A DNA stretch of 32,211 nucleotides from Coriobacteriales bacterium (GCA_030529665.1 JAUMWL010000001.1:1-32211); one strand, 5' to 3'. Positions 8,313-16,083 are shown, counted from the first letter of the stretch. Translations and numbers: made by a program. The notes: generated from the letters alone by a model not told the origin.

Positions 8313-8341
8313 ATGACAGTGCGCGTCGGTTGATATAAAGT
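8313..8341 (+). promoter_or_regulatory. Candidate promoter of the flavodoxin gene pair
   Basis: ATGACA (8313-8318) and TAAAGT (8336-8341) with 17 bases between them lie about 50 bases ahead of the first gene. No operator is evident. Confidence 0.45.
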
Positions 8342-8389
8342 GTTGAAGGAACATTCGGCGATGCCCGTCATCGGACGAAAGGAATGGCC

Positions 8390-8878
8390 ATGAAAGTGAT
8401 TCTCCACGACCTGGGGAGTGAGCACAAAGAGCTCATTGAGTCCAAGTGTGACCACGTGGTGGTGGCAGACGGAAGGTATGCCCCTTGTCAGGGATGCTTT
8501 GGCTGCTGGACCAAGCATCCCGCCGAGTGCTTTATGACGGACAAGCTTCAACGGGTGTGCCGCATTTTGGGGCGGGCGGACGAGCTGGTGATCGTGTCAC
8601 AGAACCTGTATGGCGGGTACAGTACCGCCGTAAAGAACGTGCTCGATCGCTCGATCGGCACCTCCACGCCGCTCAGCACCTATCGTGGCGGACAGATGCA
8701 TCACACACTGCGTTACGGCAAGCACGACCTGTGGAAGGTAGTCGTGTACGGTGATACCACCCAAGCCGAGAAGGACACATTTTGCCAGATGGCCGAGCGC
8801 AACGCGATCAACGACGGATTCTCGCGCTCTGAGGTCGTGTTTCTTTCTGACCTTGCGGAATTGGAGGGTGTGCTATGA
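8390..8878 (+). CDS. Flavodoxin-fold NAD(P)H/FMN-dependent oxidoreductase
   Basis: A 162-aa protein of the NADPH-dependent FMN reductase/flavodoxin group. It contains the Cys motif PCQGCFGCWTKHPAECFM, typical of the iron-sulfur-flavoprotein-like branch (CxxCxxC plus a following Cys), and the FMN-binding loop VSQNLYGGYSTAVKNVLDRS. I start it at the ATG at 8390, six bases after GAAAGGA; the ATG at 8384 is too close to that site. Its stop overlaps the ATG of the next gene (ATGA). Expected in the cytoplasm with FMN. The electron partners are unknown. Confidence 0.85.
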   Translation: MKVILHDLGSEHKELIESKCDHVVVADGRYAPCQGCFGCWTKHPAECFMTDKLQRVCRILGRADELVIVSQNLYGGYSTAVKNVLDRSIGTSTPLSTYRGGQMHHTLRYGKHDLWKVVVYGDTTQAEKDTFCQMAERNAINDGFSRSEVVFLSDLAELEGVL

Positions 8879-9606
8879 AGACCGTGTTTATTAATTGCAG
8901 TCCCAAGAAGCGGTTTTGCGCCTCGGCATACTTTCTCTTTTTGCAGCGCCTGTTTGTGGGTGGGCAGAAGGTCACCGTAAGGCTGCGTACGCCGGCGGAT
9001 TACGACCGTGTGCTTGAGCAAATCGCAGATGCGCAGGCCGTGGTGTTTGGCATGCCGCTGTATGTGGACGGCGTACCGTCTCATGTGCTGCGCTTTATGG
9101 AGGAGATGGAGACGTTCTGCAAGCAGAATGGTCTGAGCCTTAGCGTGTACTGCGTCGCCAACAACGGGTTCATCGAAGGCAGGCAGAACGAGCCGCTCAT
9201 GCAGGTGCTCCAGAACTTCTGCATCCGCGCGGGGCTTGTCTGGGGCGGGGGCGTGGGAATCGGCGGCGGCGTGATGCTCAACGTGACCCGCATCCTGTTT
9301 GTGGTGGACATCGCCCTGTTAGTGATCAACACGGTGCTCAGCATCGTGAACACCGGCAACCTCTTTCCCGTGGACGCGTGGATCAGCTTTGGTACAAACG
9401 CGCTGCTTCTGCTGTACTTTAACCTTGGCGTGCTGTTCTATCTGGCGCGCATGGGCTCATCCATTCGCAAGGGCGGGCCATGTGGCAAGAAGTACACCCG
9501 CATTCTGCTTCCTTCATTTGTCTTTATCCTGTTTGCAGACATCTTCTTTGTGATCATATCCGTGCTGCAAGGTGGTATCTTTAGAGGCTGGCTGGCAAAA
9601 AAGTAG
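8875..9606 (+). CDS. Flavodoxin-like domain fused to a C-terminal membrane region
   Basis: A 243-aa protein. Residues 1 to about 140 resemble a flavodoxin-fold oxidoreductase: an N-terminal beta strand KTVFINCSPKK where the phosphate loop should be, and VVFGMPLYVDGVPSHVLRFMEE as the second flavin loop. The CxxC cluster of the upstream gene is absent. From about 138 onward there are three or four predicted membrane segments (TRILFVVDIALLVINTVLSI, ALLLLYFNLGVLFYL, ILLPSFVFILFADIFFVIIS). It overlaps the previous gene by four bases (ATGA), implying that the two proteins are made together and perhaps form a membrane-tethered flavin pair. A GGGGACGGGGACG hairpin follows the stop directly. Confidence 0.78.
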   Translation: MKTVFINCSPKKRFCASAYFLFLQRLFVGGQKVTVRLRTPADYDRVLEQIADAQAVVFGMPLYVDGVPSHVLRFMEEMETFCKQNGLSLSVYCVANNGFIEGRQNEPLMQVLQNFCIRAGLVWGGGVGIGGGVMLNVTRILFVVDIALLVINTVLSIVNTGNLFPVDAWISFGTNALLLLYFNLGVLFYLARMGSSIRKGGPCGKKYTRILLPSFVFILFADIFFVIISVLQGGIFRGWLAKK

Positions 9607-9607
9607 G

Positions 9608-9667
9608 ACAGCGGGGACGGGGACGTTTGTCCTGCGAAGGCAGAACAGGCGTCCCCGTCCCCGCTGT
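9608..9667. terminator. GGGGACGGGGACG-type hairpin, bidirectional terminator candidate
   Basis: Perfect 18-base arms (9608-9625 and 9650-9667) lie exactly between two convergent genes. The core GGGGACGGGGACGTTTGTCC recurs in a second hairpin at 24176-24239. There is no clear T-run, so this may be a repetitive hairpin that also serves as a transcription end. Confidence 0.7.
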
Positions 9668-9673
9668 GCGCAG

Positions 9674-11689
9674 CTACTTTATTGTGCTGGGGTGCTTCTG
9701 GAAGAAGTCGAAGCGCGGCGGCAGGGGCACGATGGCGTGCTGCTCGGGCGTCTTACCTGCCAGTGCCGCGAGCTCACGCGGGCCGTCAAAGGCGTGCTCC
9801 CAGCTAAAGAACACGTCCTTGTCAAATGCCATGTGCTCGCACACCTTCTCGCAACCCCAAGGTGCTGCGGCGTGCATGAGCAGCGTGAGCGTGCGCAGGG
9901 CCACGAAGGCGTCGGCCAGCGCCTGGTCGTAGGCAGCGTCGTCGCCCTTGGCCGCCTTGCTGGCATCGCCCCAGCGCTTGTTGGCCGCACGACCGTACTC
10001 CTCGGCCACGCCCAGCGCACCGTGTGCATCAAACTCGTAGGCCCGCTGCTCAAAGGCGAGCGTTGCCGCGCGGGCCTCTTCCACGACCTCGGCATGCGGC
10101 TTGGCCACGGGCAGGTGCGAGTCGCAGGCGTTTGCCGCGCCATAGAAGCAGCTGCGGGCCAGACGGTTAAAGATGTTGGTAAGGAAGGCGCTCTCCTTGA
10201 GGGCGGGGTCGGCCACGCGCGGGTCGTCCTTTACCAGCACCTCCTCTCCGGTCTTCTTGTTCTTGTGGCTTACGCTGGTGTCAAACGCCTTTGGCGAGAA
10301 GCTCACGGCCTTTTGGTCGAGGCCCAGGCTCAGCCAGTGGGTGCGCAGCTGTTCGGGCGTGTAGTAATCCAGCAGCTCGGCTGCCATGGGTGGGGCGATC
10401 TTTCCCGAGCTGGAGGCCTTCTTGTTCATAAAGAGAATATGGTGGTTGGCAACGGGTGTGTCTTGGAACAAGCCCCAGTCCAGCGCCTCCCACATGGCGG
10501 GCTGGGCCACGCAATAGAAGTAGATGTTGTCCTGGCCAATAAACTGATACACGCGGGCGTCGTCTGCGCACCACCAGTCGTGCCAGTCGGTTGAGCTGTA
10601 GCGGCCTTCCGGCGCGATGGCAAGCGCGGTCTGCACAAACGAGATGGGTGCCCACAGGCTCTCGGGCCAGCACCACACCGTGAGGTCGTGCGTGTCCTCC
10701 AAGTCGGGGGCTGCGACGCCCCAGGTAATGTTGCCCGTAATTCGGAAGGGCAGGAGCGTCTTGCCTGTGCGGAAGCGCACGCCCGCCGCGTCGAGCGTCT
10801 CGCGCGCGGCGTCGCGGTCTTGCCAGTTGGCAAACTCCACCGAGAAGGACTGCTGGTTGCCCTCGGCCTCGCGAAGCGTATGGGCGGGCAGCTTGGCCTC
10901 CACCGCGTCAAAGGCCTCGCGGAACTTGCTCTGAATGTACATCACCGGTGCCGCCAACGACTCGCGAACGGTCTTTGTTACCACGGCACGCACCTGCGGG
11001 TCGGCGTCCCACTCGTCCATGAGCTTCTGTAGCTCGTCGCGGAAGCCGGGCAGGTCAAAGTACCAGTTGTCCACGGGGCGAAGCTCGGGCGTGGTCCCTG
11101 TGAGCTGCGACACGGGATTGATGAGCTCCTCGGGGTCAAACTGATGTCCTAGGTCGCACTCGTCGGCGTAGGCCTTCTCGCTCTTGCAGCCACGCACAGG
11201 GCAGTGGCCCTGCACCTGGCGGCCATTGAGGAACTGACCCGCCTTGGTGTCGTAGAACTGACGCGTGGAGAGCTTGAGCAAGTGGCCCTTCTCGTACAGG
11301 CGGCGGATGAGCTCGTCGGTGAGCTTGGCGTGAAAAGGCGCCGCCGGCTCTAGGCCAGAACCAGCATATATGTCTAGCGAAATGCCGTAGGCGTCGAGTG
11401 CCGACTTTTGCGCGTCGTGGTTCTGGCGCACGTAGTCGATTATGCTGCCTTCATAACCGGTCTCCTGGCGCTTGCGGTAGCCCTCCATAATGGGGGAGCC
11501 GTAGCAGTCGGTGCCGCTCACAAAGATGACGTTTTCCTTGCCAATGCGGTCGCGCAGGAAGCGCGCAAAGAAGTCTGCGGGCACAAACACGCCACCAATG
11601 TGGCCAAAGTGCAGGTTCTTGTTGCCGTAGGGCATGCCACCGGTTATGACGGCGCGTACGGGAAAGGTTGGACGGGATTCGGAGGCCAT
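9674..11689 (-). CDS. metG: Methionyl-tRNA synthetase
   Basis: A 671-aa class I synthetase that charges tRNA(Met). Nucleotide-binding motifs are HFGH (27-30, HIGH motif) and KASSSGK (about 424-430, at the KMSKS position). A zinc-knuckle-like Cys cluster reads GHCPVRGCKSEKAYADECDLGH. FVSGTDCYGSPI follows the first half of the Rossmann fold where many MetRS have GSDEHGTP. These variants mark a divergent MetRS branch, but the length and domain order fit. The C-terminus is helical with no tRNA-binding EMAP-like extension. The start ATG at 11689 has GAGGAGAA just upstream; longer frames would cross the promoter. No T-box leader fits in the short upstream region. The gene is monocistronic and convergent with the flavodoxin pair. 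Confidence 0.93.
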   Translation of the reverse strand: MASESRPTFPVRAVITGGMPYGNKNLHFGHIGGVFVPADFFARFLRDRIGKENVIFVSGTDCYGSPIMEGYRKRQETGYEGSIIDYVRQNHDAQKSALDAYGISLDIYAGSGLEPAAPFHAKLTDELIRRLYEKGHLLKLSTRQFYDTKAGQFLNGRQVQGHCPVRGCKSEKAYADECDLGHQFDPEELINPVSQLTGTTPELRPVDNWYFDLPGFRDELQKLMDEWDADPQVRAVVTKTVRESLAAPVMYIQSKFREAFDAVEAKLPAHTLREAEGNQQSFSVEFANWQDRDAARETLDAAGVRFRTGKTLLPFRITGNITWGVAAPDLEDTHDLTVWCWPESLWAPISFVQTALAIAPEGRYSSTDWHDWWCADDARVYQFIGQDNIYFYCVAQPAMWEALDWGLFQDTPVANHHILFMNKKASSSGKIAPPMAAELLDYYTPEQLRTHWLSLGLDQKAVSFSPKAFDTSVSHKNKKTGEEVLVKDDPRVADPALKESAFLTNIFNRLARSCFYGAANACDSHLPVAKPHAEVVEEARAATLAFEQRAYEFDAHGALGVAEEYGRAANKRWGDASKAAKGDDAAYDQALADAFVALRTLTLLMHAAAPWGCEKVCEHMAFDKDVFFSWEHAFDGPRELAALAGKTPEQHAIVPLPPRFDFFQKHPSTIK

Positions 11690-11725
11690 GGTTCTCCTCT
11701 CGTGGATTTGTGATAAACGCAGGTG

Positions 11726-11754
11726 ATTATCCCACACTGTGGCGCATGGCACAA
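11726..11754 (-). promoter_or_regulatory. metG promoter
   Basis: On the minus strand, TTGTGC (11749-11754) and GATAAT (11726-11731) have a 17-base spacer, about 40 bases ahead of the metG ATG. This supports the start at 11689. Confidence 0.6.
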
Positions 11755-11801
11755 ATACCCGATAAGAACAGGTGGATGGGTCTGGCGCGAGCCATAGCGT
11801 T

Positions 11802-11818
11802 TGATACAATGCGTCGCA
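11802..11818 (+). promoter_or_regulatory. Extended -10 promoter for a probable leaderless transcript
   Basis: TGATACAAT (11802-11810) is an extended -10 with no clear -35. Transcription would begin about 7 bases later, at or next to the ATG at 11818. Confidence 0.45.
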
Positions 11819-12351
11819 TGAGACACTTGATGGACATAGACTTGCTTGACGACGAGGCGTTGCAGAGCAGCATGGCAACGGGCAGCCTGTGGATTGTGCT
11901 CGTTGGCACAGTGCTGGGAGTGCTGGGAGCGATTGCGCTTCCTCACGAGGACATAACTCCCTGGTGGTTCGTGGCCCTGGGCGTTTTGAGCATGGCAGCC
12001 CTACCCGTACACGAGCTGGTGCATGCGGCGGGGTTTAAGGTGCTGTCGGGCGGGAAGGCGCGACTTGCGTTTGGGTTCTCTAGCTGGATGCTCTATACGG
12101 CCGCGCCGGGATGCGTGCTCCCACGTGGTCGGTTTTGTGTGGTGCTGTTGGCTCCTGCCGTGGTGATTACGCTTGCCTTGGGCCTTGGAGCTTGGATGAT
12201 GGGTTACCCGCTGCTGGGTTGGTCTTTGGCCGTAGTGCACCTTGCGGGCTGCACGGGCGATATGGCGTACGTGCGCATCATTGCCAGCGAGCCGCAAGTA
12301 ACAATGGTGCAGGATACCCAACGGGGCATTTCGCTGTTTTGTGACGAGTAG
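11818..12351 (+). CDS. DUF3267-like membrane protein with HExxH motif
   Basis: A 177-aa protein with about four to five predicted membrane segments (24-42, 50-63, 100-125, 130-150). HELVH at 65-69 is a zinc-metalloprotease-type motif set in a membrane segment (PVHELVHAAGF), as in DUF3267 and site-2-protease-like families. AGCTGDMAYVRII near the C-terminus (H/D-containing) resembles the third zinc-ligand region of that family. The start is uncertain: ATGs occur at 11809, 11818 and 11830 and none has a good ribosome site. I prefer 11818 because it falls at the predicted transcription start. The substrate is unknown. It converges with the ICMT-like gene, leaving only 21 bases between. Confidence 0.72.
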   Translation: MRHLMDIDLLDDEALQSSMATGSLWIVLVGTVLGVLGAIALPHEDITPWWFVALGVLSMAALPVHELVHAAGFKVLSGGKARLAFGFSSWMLYTAAPGCVLPRGRFCVVLLAPAVVITLALGLGAWMMGYPLLGWSLAVVHLAGCTGDMAYVRIIASEPQVTMVQDTQRGISLFCDE

Positions 12352-12372
12352 CATCTGGTTTTGTAAACGCAA

Positions 12373-13044
12373 TTACCAAATGTGGGGGACGAGCCGGTAG
12401 CGAACGCGCTGCACGTACTCGGCGTATCCCGGCAGGTCACGTTTAAGCACGTCCTCCTCGTTGGCGATTCGTCGGGCAATCAGCGGAAGATAGGCGAGCA
12501 TGATTGCAAACGAGAAGGGCGACCCCAGCACCAGCGGCATGGAGAGAAACAACACAACCGTTGCGCTATACATGGGGTGGCGCACTACGCCATAGAGTCC
12601 GGTATCGATGACGTGCTGTCCTTCTTGCACCTTGATCGTACGCGAGAGGTACTCGTTTTCGCGCAGCACCTCGGCGTATAGGGCATAGGAAGCCAAAAAC
12701 AACACGGACGCCGCCCACGAAACACCCATGGGCAGCATTGGCCAGTCAAACCTATGTCCCAACCCCGCAACCACAAATGCCGCGACAAACATTAAGGCGC
12801 TCCACGCCAGCACGCTTCGCTGCTCTGCCTCGGCCTCGCGTGCGCTCAGGCGCTCGCGCAGGAGGTTGGGCGCCTTGGCCATCATAATGAGGCCGGCTAC
12901 AAACATGGGCACAAACAGGACGCCCATAAAGAGCCAGCCTTGCGTCCACGCAAGCGTACCCGCTGGCACAAACAGCAGAAGGCCAACCACGGTCACACCT
13001 AGGGCATACTTGGTGAGTGCAGAAACAAAGAGTTGCTTGTTCAT
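12373..13044 (-). CDS. Isoprenylcysteine carboxyl methyltransferase-like membrane protein
   Basis: A 223-aa membrane protein with about five membrane segments. The C-terminal half carries the ICMT/PEMT family pattern: GLYGVVRHPMYSA (about 143-155) and RRIANEEDVLKRDLPGYAEY (about 190-210), which bind S-adenosylmethionine at the membrane surface. In bacteria such proteins methylate lipids or small molecules; real prenylated CaaX proteins are not expected. The start ATG at 13044 has AAGGA upstream; an earlier in-frame start would overlap the -10 at 13075-13080. It converges with the DUF3267-like gene. The substrate is unknown. Confidence 0.85.
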   Translation of the reverse strand: MNKQLFVSALTKYALGVTVVGLLLFVPAGTLAWTQGWLFMGVLFVPMFVAGLIMMAKAPNLLRERLSAREAEAEQRSVLAWSALMFVAAFVVAGLGHRFDWPMLPMGVSWAASVLFLASYALYAEVLRENEYLSRTIKVQEGQHVIDTGLYGVVRHPMYSATVVLFLSMPLVLGSPFSFAIMLAYLPLIARRIANEEDVLKRDLPGYAEYVQRVRYRLVPHIW

Positions 13045-13074
13045 GGCGTGAGTCCTTCCCCAAAGATTGTGCCT

Positions 13075-13080
13075 AGTATA
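13075..13080 (-). promoter_or_regulatory. Candidate -10 of the ICMT-like gene
   Basis: TATACT on the minus strand lies about 30 bases before the ATG. No convincing -35 is present. Confidence 0.35.
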
Positions 13081-13577
13081 ACGGCGTCTTATGGGGCGGA
13101 TGCCCCCCATTTCTCTGCAAAAGGGGATTCCGCAACAGTTTTTCGCCCCGTAGTGGTGGCAAGATCGCCTCGACTCGTCCCGATTCTGACGTTATGTAGC
13201 TTAACTACCCTCGCTGGGATGCTTGTTTGCCGACTGAAGCCGCACGGACCTCATCCAGTCTTGTGGTTGCTGCCAATTAGTGGTAAATTCCGACATCAAA
13301 ATAGAAAAAACACCACATAGATCAATATAAAATGTCCAGAATTTACCACTGTATAAAATATACAGTGGTAAATTCTGGAACGCGATCGGATAAAACCCCA
13401 GATAAAACTTTAATTAAATTCTAAAATGACCACTAATTGGCTCCAACCGTCTGAGTGCGTAGGACGTGGGACGCTCGTTTGGCAGCGTGCAGTGTCGCAT
13501 CGCGGTTTTATCACGGTTTTCCCGTGTTTGGTGTTTCTGCTGTGGCCACGCCCACCGGTTTGCCAGCCAGAAGCGAA
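13081..13577. other. Gene-poor intergenic region
   Basis: About 500 bases without a credible gene. It holds the inverted copy of the bipartite palindromic element (13276-13437). The flanks 13081-13275 and 13438-13577 show no ORF with a ribosome site and no RNA structure that I recognise. Confidence 0.6.
13276..13437 (-). repeat. Copy B of the AT-rich bipartite palindromic element, inverted
   Basis: Units at 13279-13350 (72 bases) and 13364-13434 (71 bases) are separated by 13 bases (GTATAAAATATAC). Read on the minus strand, unit order and lengths match copy A at 4675-4836: 71-base unit, 13-base spacer ending TATTTTATAC, 72-base unit. By eye about 50 of 71 and 48 of 72 bases agree without gaps. 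Identity is highest at the AGTGGT/ACCACT ends and around TGG(T/G)GTTTT. The outermost arms extend to CCAATTAGTGG (13273-13283) and its perfect complement (13430-13440). Confidence 0.85.
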
Positions 13578-13988
13578 TCAATACCTGCGACTCAGCACCA
13601 GGTAGCTTACCCAATACACCACCAGCTCCATGCACATTACAACGCCAAGCACGTTGGCAACCAGATGGTACCCAAAGGGTCGCAGCACAATGTTTGCAAT
13701 CGCGAGCCCGAGTATTGACCACTTAAACGTGATCTGTGCGGACTTGCCTGCCACAAACACGTTGCGTTCGTCGGAGGCATTGACCTCTAGCCGCTTGGCG
13801 TAGGCGGGGTCCTTGACGCGCCGTGCTTCCTGCACCAGCCGGATGGCTCCAACGCCCACAAGTCCTCCACCAATGCCGCAAAGGTACTGGTCGCCATTTC
13901 CGGAGACGTCGAGCATCCCCAGCACAAACAAGACGGCACCACCCACAACGTACGCCACATACCACGCAACCCTGTTCTTTACCGTCAT
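13578..13988 (-). CDS. Small membrane protein paired with an XRE regulator
   Basis: A 136-aa protein with four predicted membrane segments: two near the N-terminus (AWYVAYVVGGAVLFVLGML and a glycine-rich second one, GIGGGLVGVGAIRLV), a polar stretch containing RVKDPAYAKRLEVNASDERN, and two at the C-terminus. The layout resembles DUF2178-type small membrane proteins that follow compact XRE regulators. I chose the ATG at 13988 because GGGG lies nine bases upstream; the ATG at 13997 would sit directly on that site. It follows the XRE stop within one base, so the genes are coupled. Function unknown. Confidence 0.72.
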   Translation of the reverse strand: MTVKNRVAWYVAYVVGGAVLFVLGMLDVSGNGDQYLCGIGGGLVGVGAIRLVQEARRVKDPAYAKRLEVNASDERNVFVAGKSAQITFKWSILGLAIANIVLRPFGYHLVANVLGVVMCMELVVYWVSYLVLSRRY

Positions 13989-13989
13989 G

Positions 13990-14190
13990 CTACTCATCCC
14001 CTTCAAACAAAAAGACCTGCTCAATTGCCAATCCAAAACGTGAGGCTATGCGATGCGCCAAGAAGATCGACGGGTTGTACTTCCCCCGTTCCAGCGAGAT
14101 GATGGTTTGGCGCGAAACCCCCAGCTCGTCGGCAAGGGCTTGTTGCGTAAGCCCCGCTGTTCTCCGCAACTCGGCAATGCGATTGTTCAC
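13990..14190 (-). CDS. Compact XRE-family DNA-binding regulator
   Basis: A 66-aa Cro/C1-type helix-turn-helix protein: RIAELRRTAGLTQQALADEL, VSRQTIISLERGKYNPSIFL and a short C-terminal helix. The size and ending match the compact YozG-like regulators that usually precede a small membrane protein. The start is the second of two adjacent GTG codons, five bases after GGGAGG. A palindrome and a further half-site upstream (14217-14277) suggest autoregulation. It is divergent from the HD-GYP gene, which it might also control. Confidence 0.88.
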   Translation of the reverse strand: MNNRIAELRRTAGLTQQALADELGVSRQTIISLERGKYNPSIFLAHRIASRFGLAIEQVFLFEGDE

Positions 14191-14216
14191 CACGGCCTCC
14201 CTTCCTGCTCCACCGT

Positions 14217-14277
14217 TGTAAAGCAAACTTTACATATATACTAAGCCTCCCGAGACAAATGTCAAGTAGGCTTTACA
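14217..14277 (-). promoter_or_regulatory. Promoter and operator of the XRE-membrane protein operon
   Basis: On the minus strand, TTGACA (14260-14265) and TAGTAT (14238-14243) are 16 bases apart. The palindrome TGTAAAGCAAACTTTACA (14217-14234) lies just past the -10, and a third CTTTACA half-site (14271-14277) sits upstream of the -35. This is a plausible XRE autorepressor arrangement within a region shared with the divergent HD-GYP gene. Confidence 0.6.
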
Positions 14278-14310
14278 TACAATCTCAAAACAAAACCGCA
14301 TTCGGCACGC

Positions 14311-14316
14311 TACAAT
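14311..14316 (+). promoter_or_regulatory. Candidate -10 of the HD-GYP gene
   Basis: TACAAT with only a weak upstream -35. It would start transcription near 14323, which argues against the GTG at 14320 as the translation start. Confidence 0.35.
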
Positions 14317-14358
14317 GGTGTGCACGCCATGTGGGCAGCAAATGGGGGACAGTGGGCT

Positions 14359-16050
14359 ATGGTGAGTCTTTATTATCCATGCATGTTTATGCTGGCAATG
14401 CTTCTTGCGCTTGGTTATCTTGCCATACGACACAAGCACTTTGACATCCACGTAACGCTTGTCTTTGTGCTGGTGCCCATTGCCAACTTGGGATACGCCT
14501 TGGTCGCGTCGTCGCAGACGCTCGAAGCTGCCCTCATGGGCACCAAGGTTGCCTACATTGGTGGTTGCTACCTGCTCCTTCTTTTGATGCTCGCCGTGTA
14601 TGCGCTGTGCTTCATCGAGGTGGGCCGCGGGGTGCGCCTCGTACTCATGTGCCTTAGCACGGCGGCCTTCTTTTGCGTGCTCACAATTGGCACGTCCCCG
14701 CTGTACTACGCAGACGTCACAGTCGCGCAATTTGAAGGGACGACCGTACTAAACAAGACCTACGGACCCGCCCATACCGCGTTTATCGTCTTGGAGATCG
14801 CATACTTTGTATCGAGTCTAGGTGCCGTGATCTACAGCTATCTGCATAAAAACCAGGTGTCGCGCAAGAACCTCTACCTGCTCTTTCTTACCGAGGTCGT
14901 GGCCATGATCTGCTTCTTTGGCGGCAGAATGCTCGCGCCGCACGTGGAACTCCTTCCCATTGCGTACGACTTCGCCCTTGCGGTGTATCTGATCATCTCG
15001 TATCGCCTCACCCTCTACGACGTTACCGACACGGGCATGGACTCGCTGTTGCAAACAGACGAGACGGGCTTTGCGTCGTTTGACTACAAGTTCAACTATT
15101 TGGGAAGCAACGAGACGGCAAAGAACGTGTTTCCCGAGCTGCGCCAGATTACCGTGGATCACCCGCTTGCAAGCAACGAGTACATGGCAATCACGGCGCT
15201 GCCTTGGCTCAAGGAATTTGCTGCCGACGAGTCACAGAACGAATTCTTGTACGAGCGCAATGACAAGAGCTACAAGATCATTGTCCACACCCTGTACAGC
15301 GGCAAGCGTAAGCGCGGGTATCAGCTCTTTATTACCGACGACACAAGGGACCAGCGCTACATCAAGCTGCTCAACACCTTTAACTCCTCGCTGCAAGACG
15401 AGGTGGAAAAGAAGACCGCGCACATTGTGAGCATGCACGACAACCTCATCATGAGCATGGCCACCATGGTGGAGAGTCGTGACAACTCAACGGGAGGCCA
15501 CATACGCCGCACGAGCGAAGGCGTGCGTTTGCTCATTGAGCAGATGAAGGCGAGTGGGGAGTATGAGCTCTCAAACGAGTTCTGCCGAAACATTATTAAG
15601 GCGGCTCCCATGCACGACCTGGGAAAGATTGCAGTGGACGACGCGGTGCTGCGCAAGCCCGGTCGCTTTACGCCACAGGAGTTCGAGAAGATGAAGTGCC
15701 ATGCCGCAGAAGGCGCGCGCATCGTCCACCAGATTCTGCTCGAGACCGACGACGAGGAGTTCAAGCGCATTGCCGAAAACGTTGCCCACTACCATCACGA
15801 GCGTTGGGATGGGTCTGGGTATCCGGAGGGGTTGGCGGGAGAGAGCATTCCCCTCGAGGCACGCATAATGGCGATTGCTGACGTGTACGACGCCTTGGTG
15901 AGCAAGCGCGTGTACAAGGAGGCCATGTCGTTCCAAAAGGCCGACGCTATCATAACGGAGGGCATGGGCACGCAATTTGACAAGGGCTTGGAAGCTGCCT
16001 ATGTGGCCGCGCGCCCGCATCTGGAGGACTACTATCGCTCCCTTGCGTAA
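14359..16050 (+). CDS. Membrane-sensor HD-GYP phosphodiesterase
   Basis: A 563-aa protein. Residues 1-220 form about seven membrane segments resembling the 7TM sensor region of some histidine kinases. Residues 225-335 form a PAS-like domain (TDETGFASFDYKFNYLGSNE). A coiled linker leads to a complete HD-GYP domain: GGH (His381), MHDLGK with the HD pair at 419-420, HHERWDGSGYPEG (479-491) and IADVYDAL (506-513). Such enzymes hydrolyse cyclic di-GMP, or related cyclic dinucleotides, at a metal centre. I prefer the ATG at 14359, with GGGGGA ten bases upstream; GTG 14320 and ATG 14329 are in-frame alternatives. A strong hairpin follows the stop. The sensed ligand is unknown. Confidence 0.9.
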   Translation: MVSLYYPCMFMLAMLLALGYLAIRHKHFDIHVTLVFVLVPIANLGYALVASSQTLEAALMGTKVAYIGGCYLLLLLMLAVYALCFIEVGRGVRLVLMCLSTAAFFCVLTIGTSPLYYADVTVAQFEGTTVLNKTYGPAHTAFIVLEIAYFVSSLGAVIYSYLHKNQVSRKNLYLLFLTEVVAMICFFGGRMLAPHVELLPIAYDFALAVYLIISYRLTLYDVTDTGMDSLLQTDETGFASFDYKFNYLGSNETAKNVFPELRQITVDHPLASNEYMAITALPWLKEFAADESQNEFLYERNDKSYKIIVHTLYSGKRKRGYQLFITDDTRDQRYIKLLNTFNSSLQDEVEKKTAHIVSMHDNLIMSMATMVESRDNSTGGHIRRTSEGVRLLIEQMKASGEYELSNEFCRNIIKAAPMHDLGKIAVDDAVLRKPGRFTPQEFEKMKCHAAEGARIVHQILLETDDEEFKRIAENVAHYHHERWDGSGYPEGLAGESIPLEARIMAIADVYDALVSKRVYKEAMSFQKADAIITEGMGTQFDKGLEAAYVAARPHLEDYYRSLA

Positions 16051-16083
16051 TGGCCGTTTGGGGCTTGGCCCCTTTCGGCCATT
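16049..16083. terminator. Bidirectional hairpin terminator
   Basis: AATGGCCG (16049-16056) pairs with CGGCCATT (16076-16083), with an inner GGGGC/GCCCC stem (16060-16064 and 16068-16072). A short T-run (TTTT) overlaps its 3' end on the plus strand. It separates the convergent HD-GYP and hydrolase genes. Confidence 0.7.

Noticed and set aside
11690-11810. T-box riboswitch ahead of metG
   Set aside because: The space is about 120 bases, with a promoter 40 bases from the ATG; there is no room for a T-box and no terminator/antiterminator pair.
13455-13726. Short plus-strand frames next to repeat copy B
   Set aside because: No ribosome site, low-complexity composition, and they run over the small membrane protein gene on the other strand.
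13990-14190. Toxin-antitoxin pair formed by the XRE and small membrane protein genes
   Set aside because: The membrane protein is a four-helix DUF2178-like protein without toxin features; the compact XRE plus membrane protein layout is a common regulator pair.
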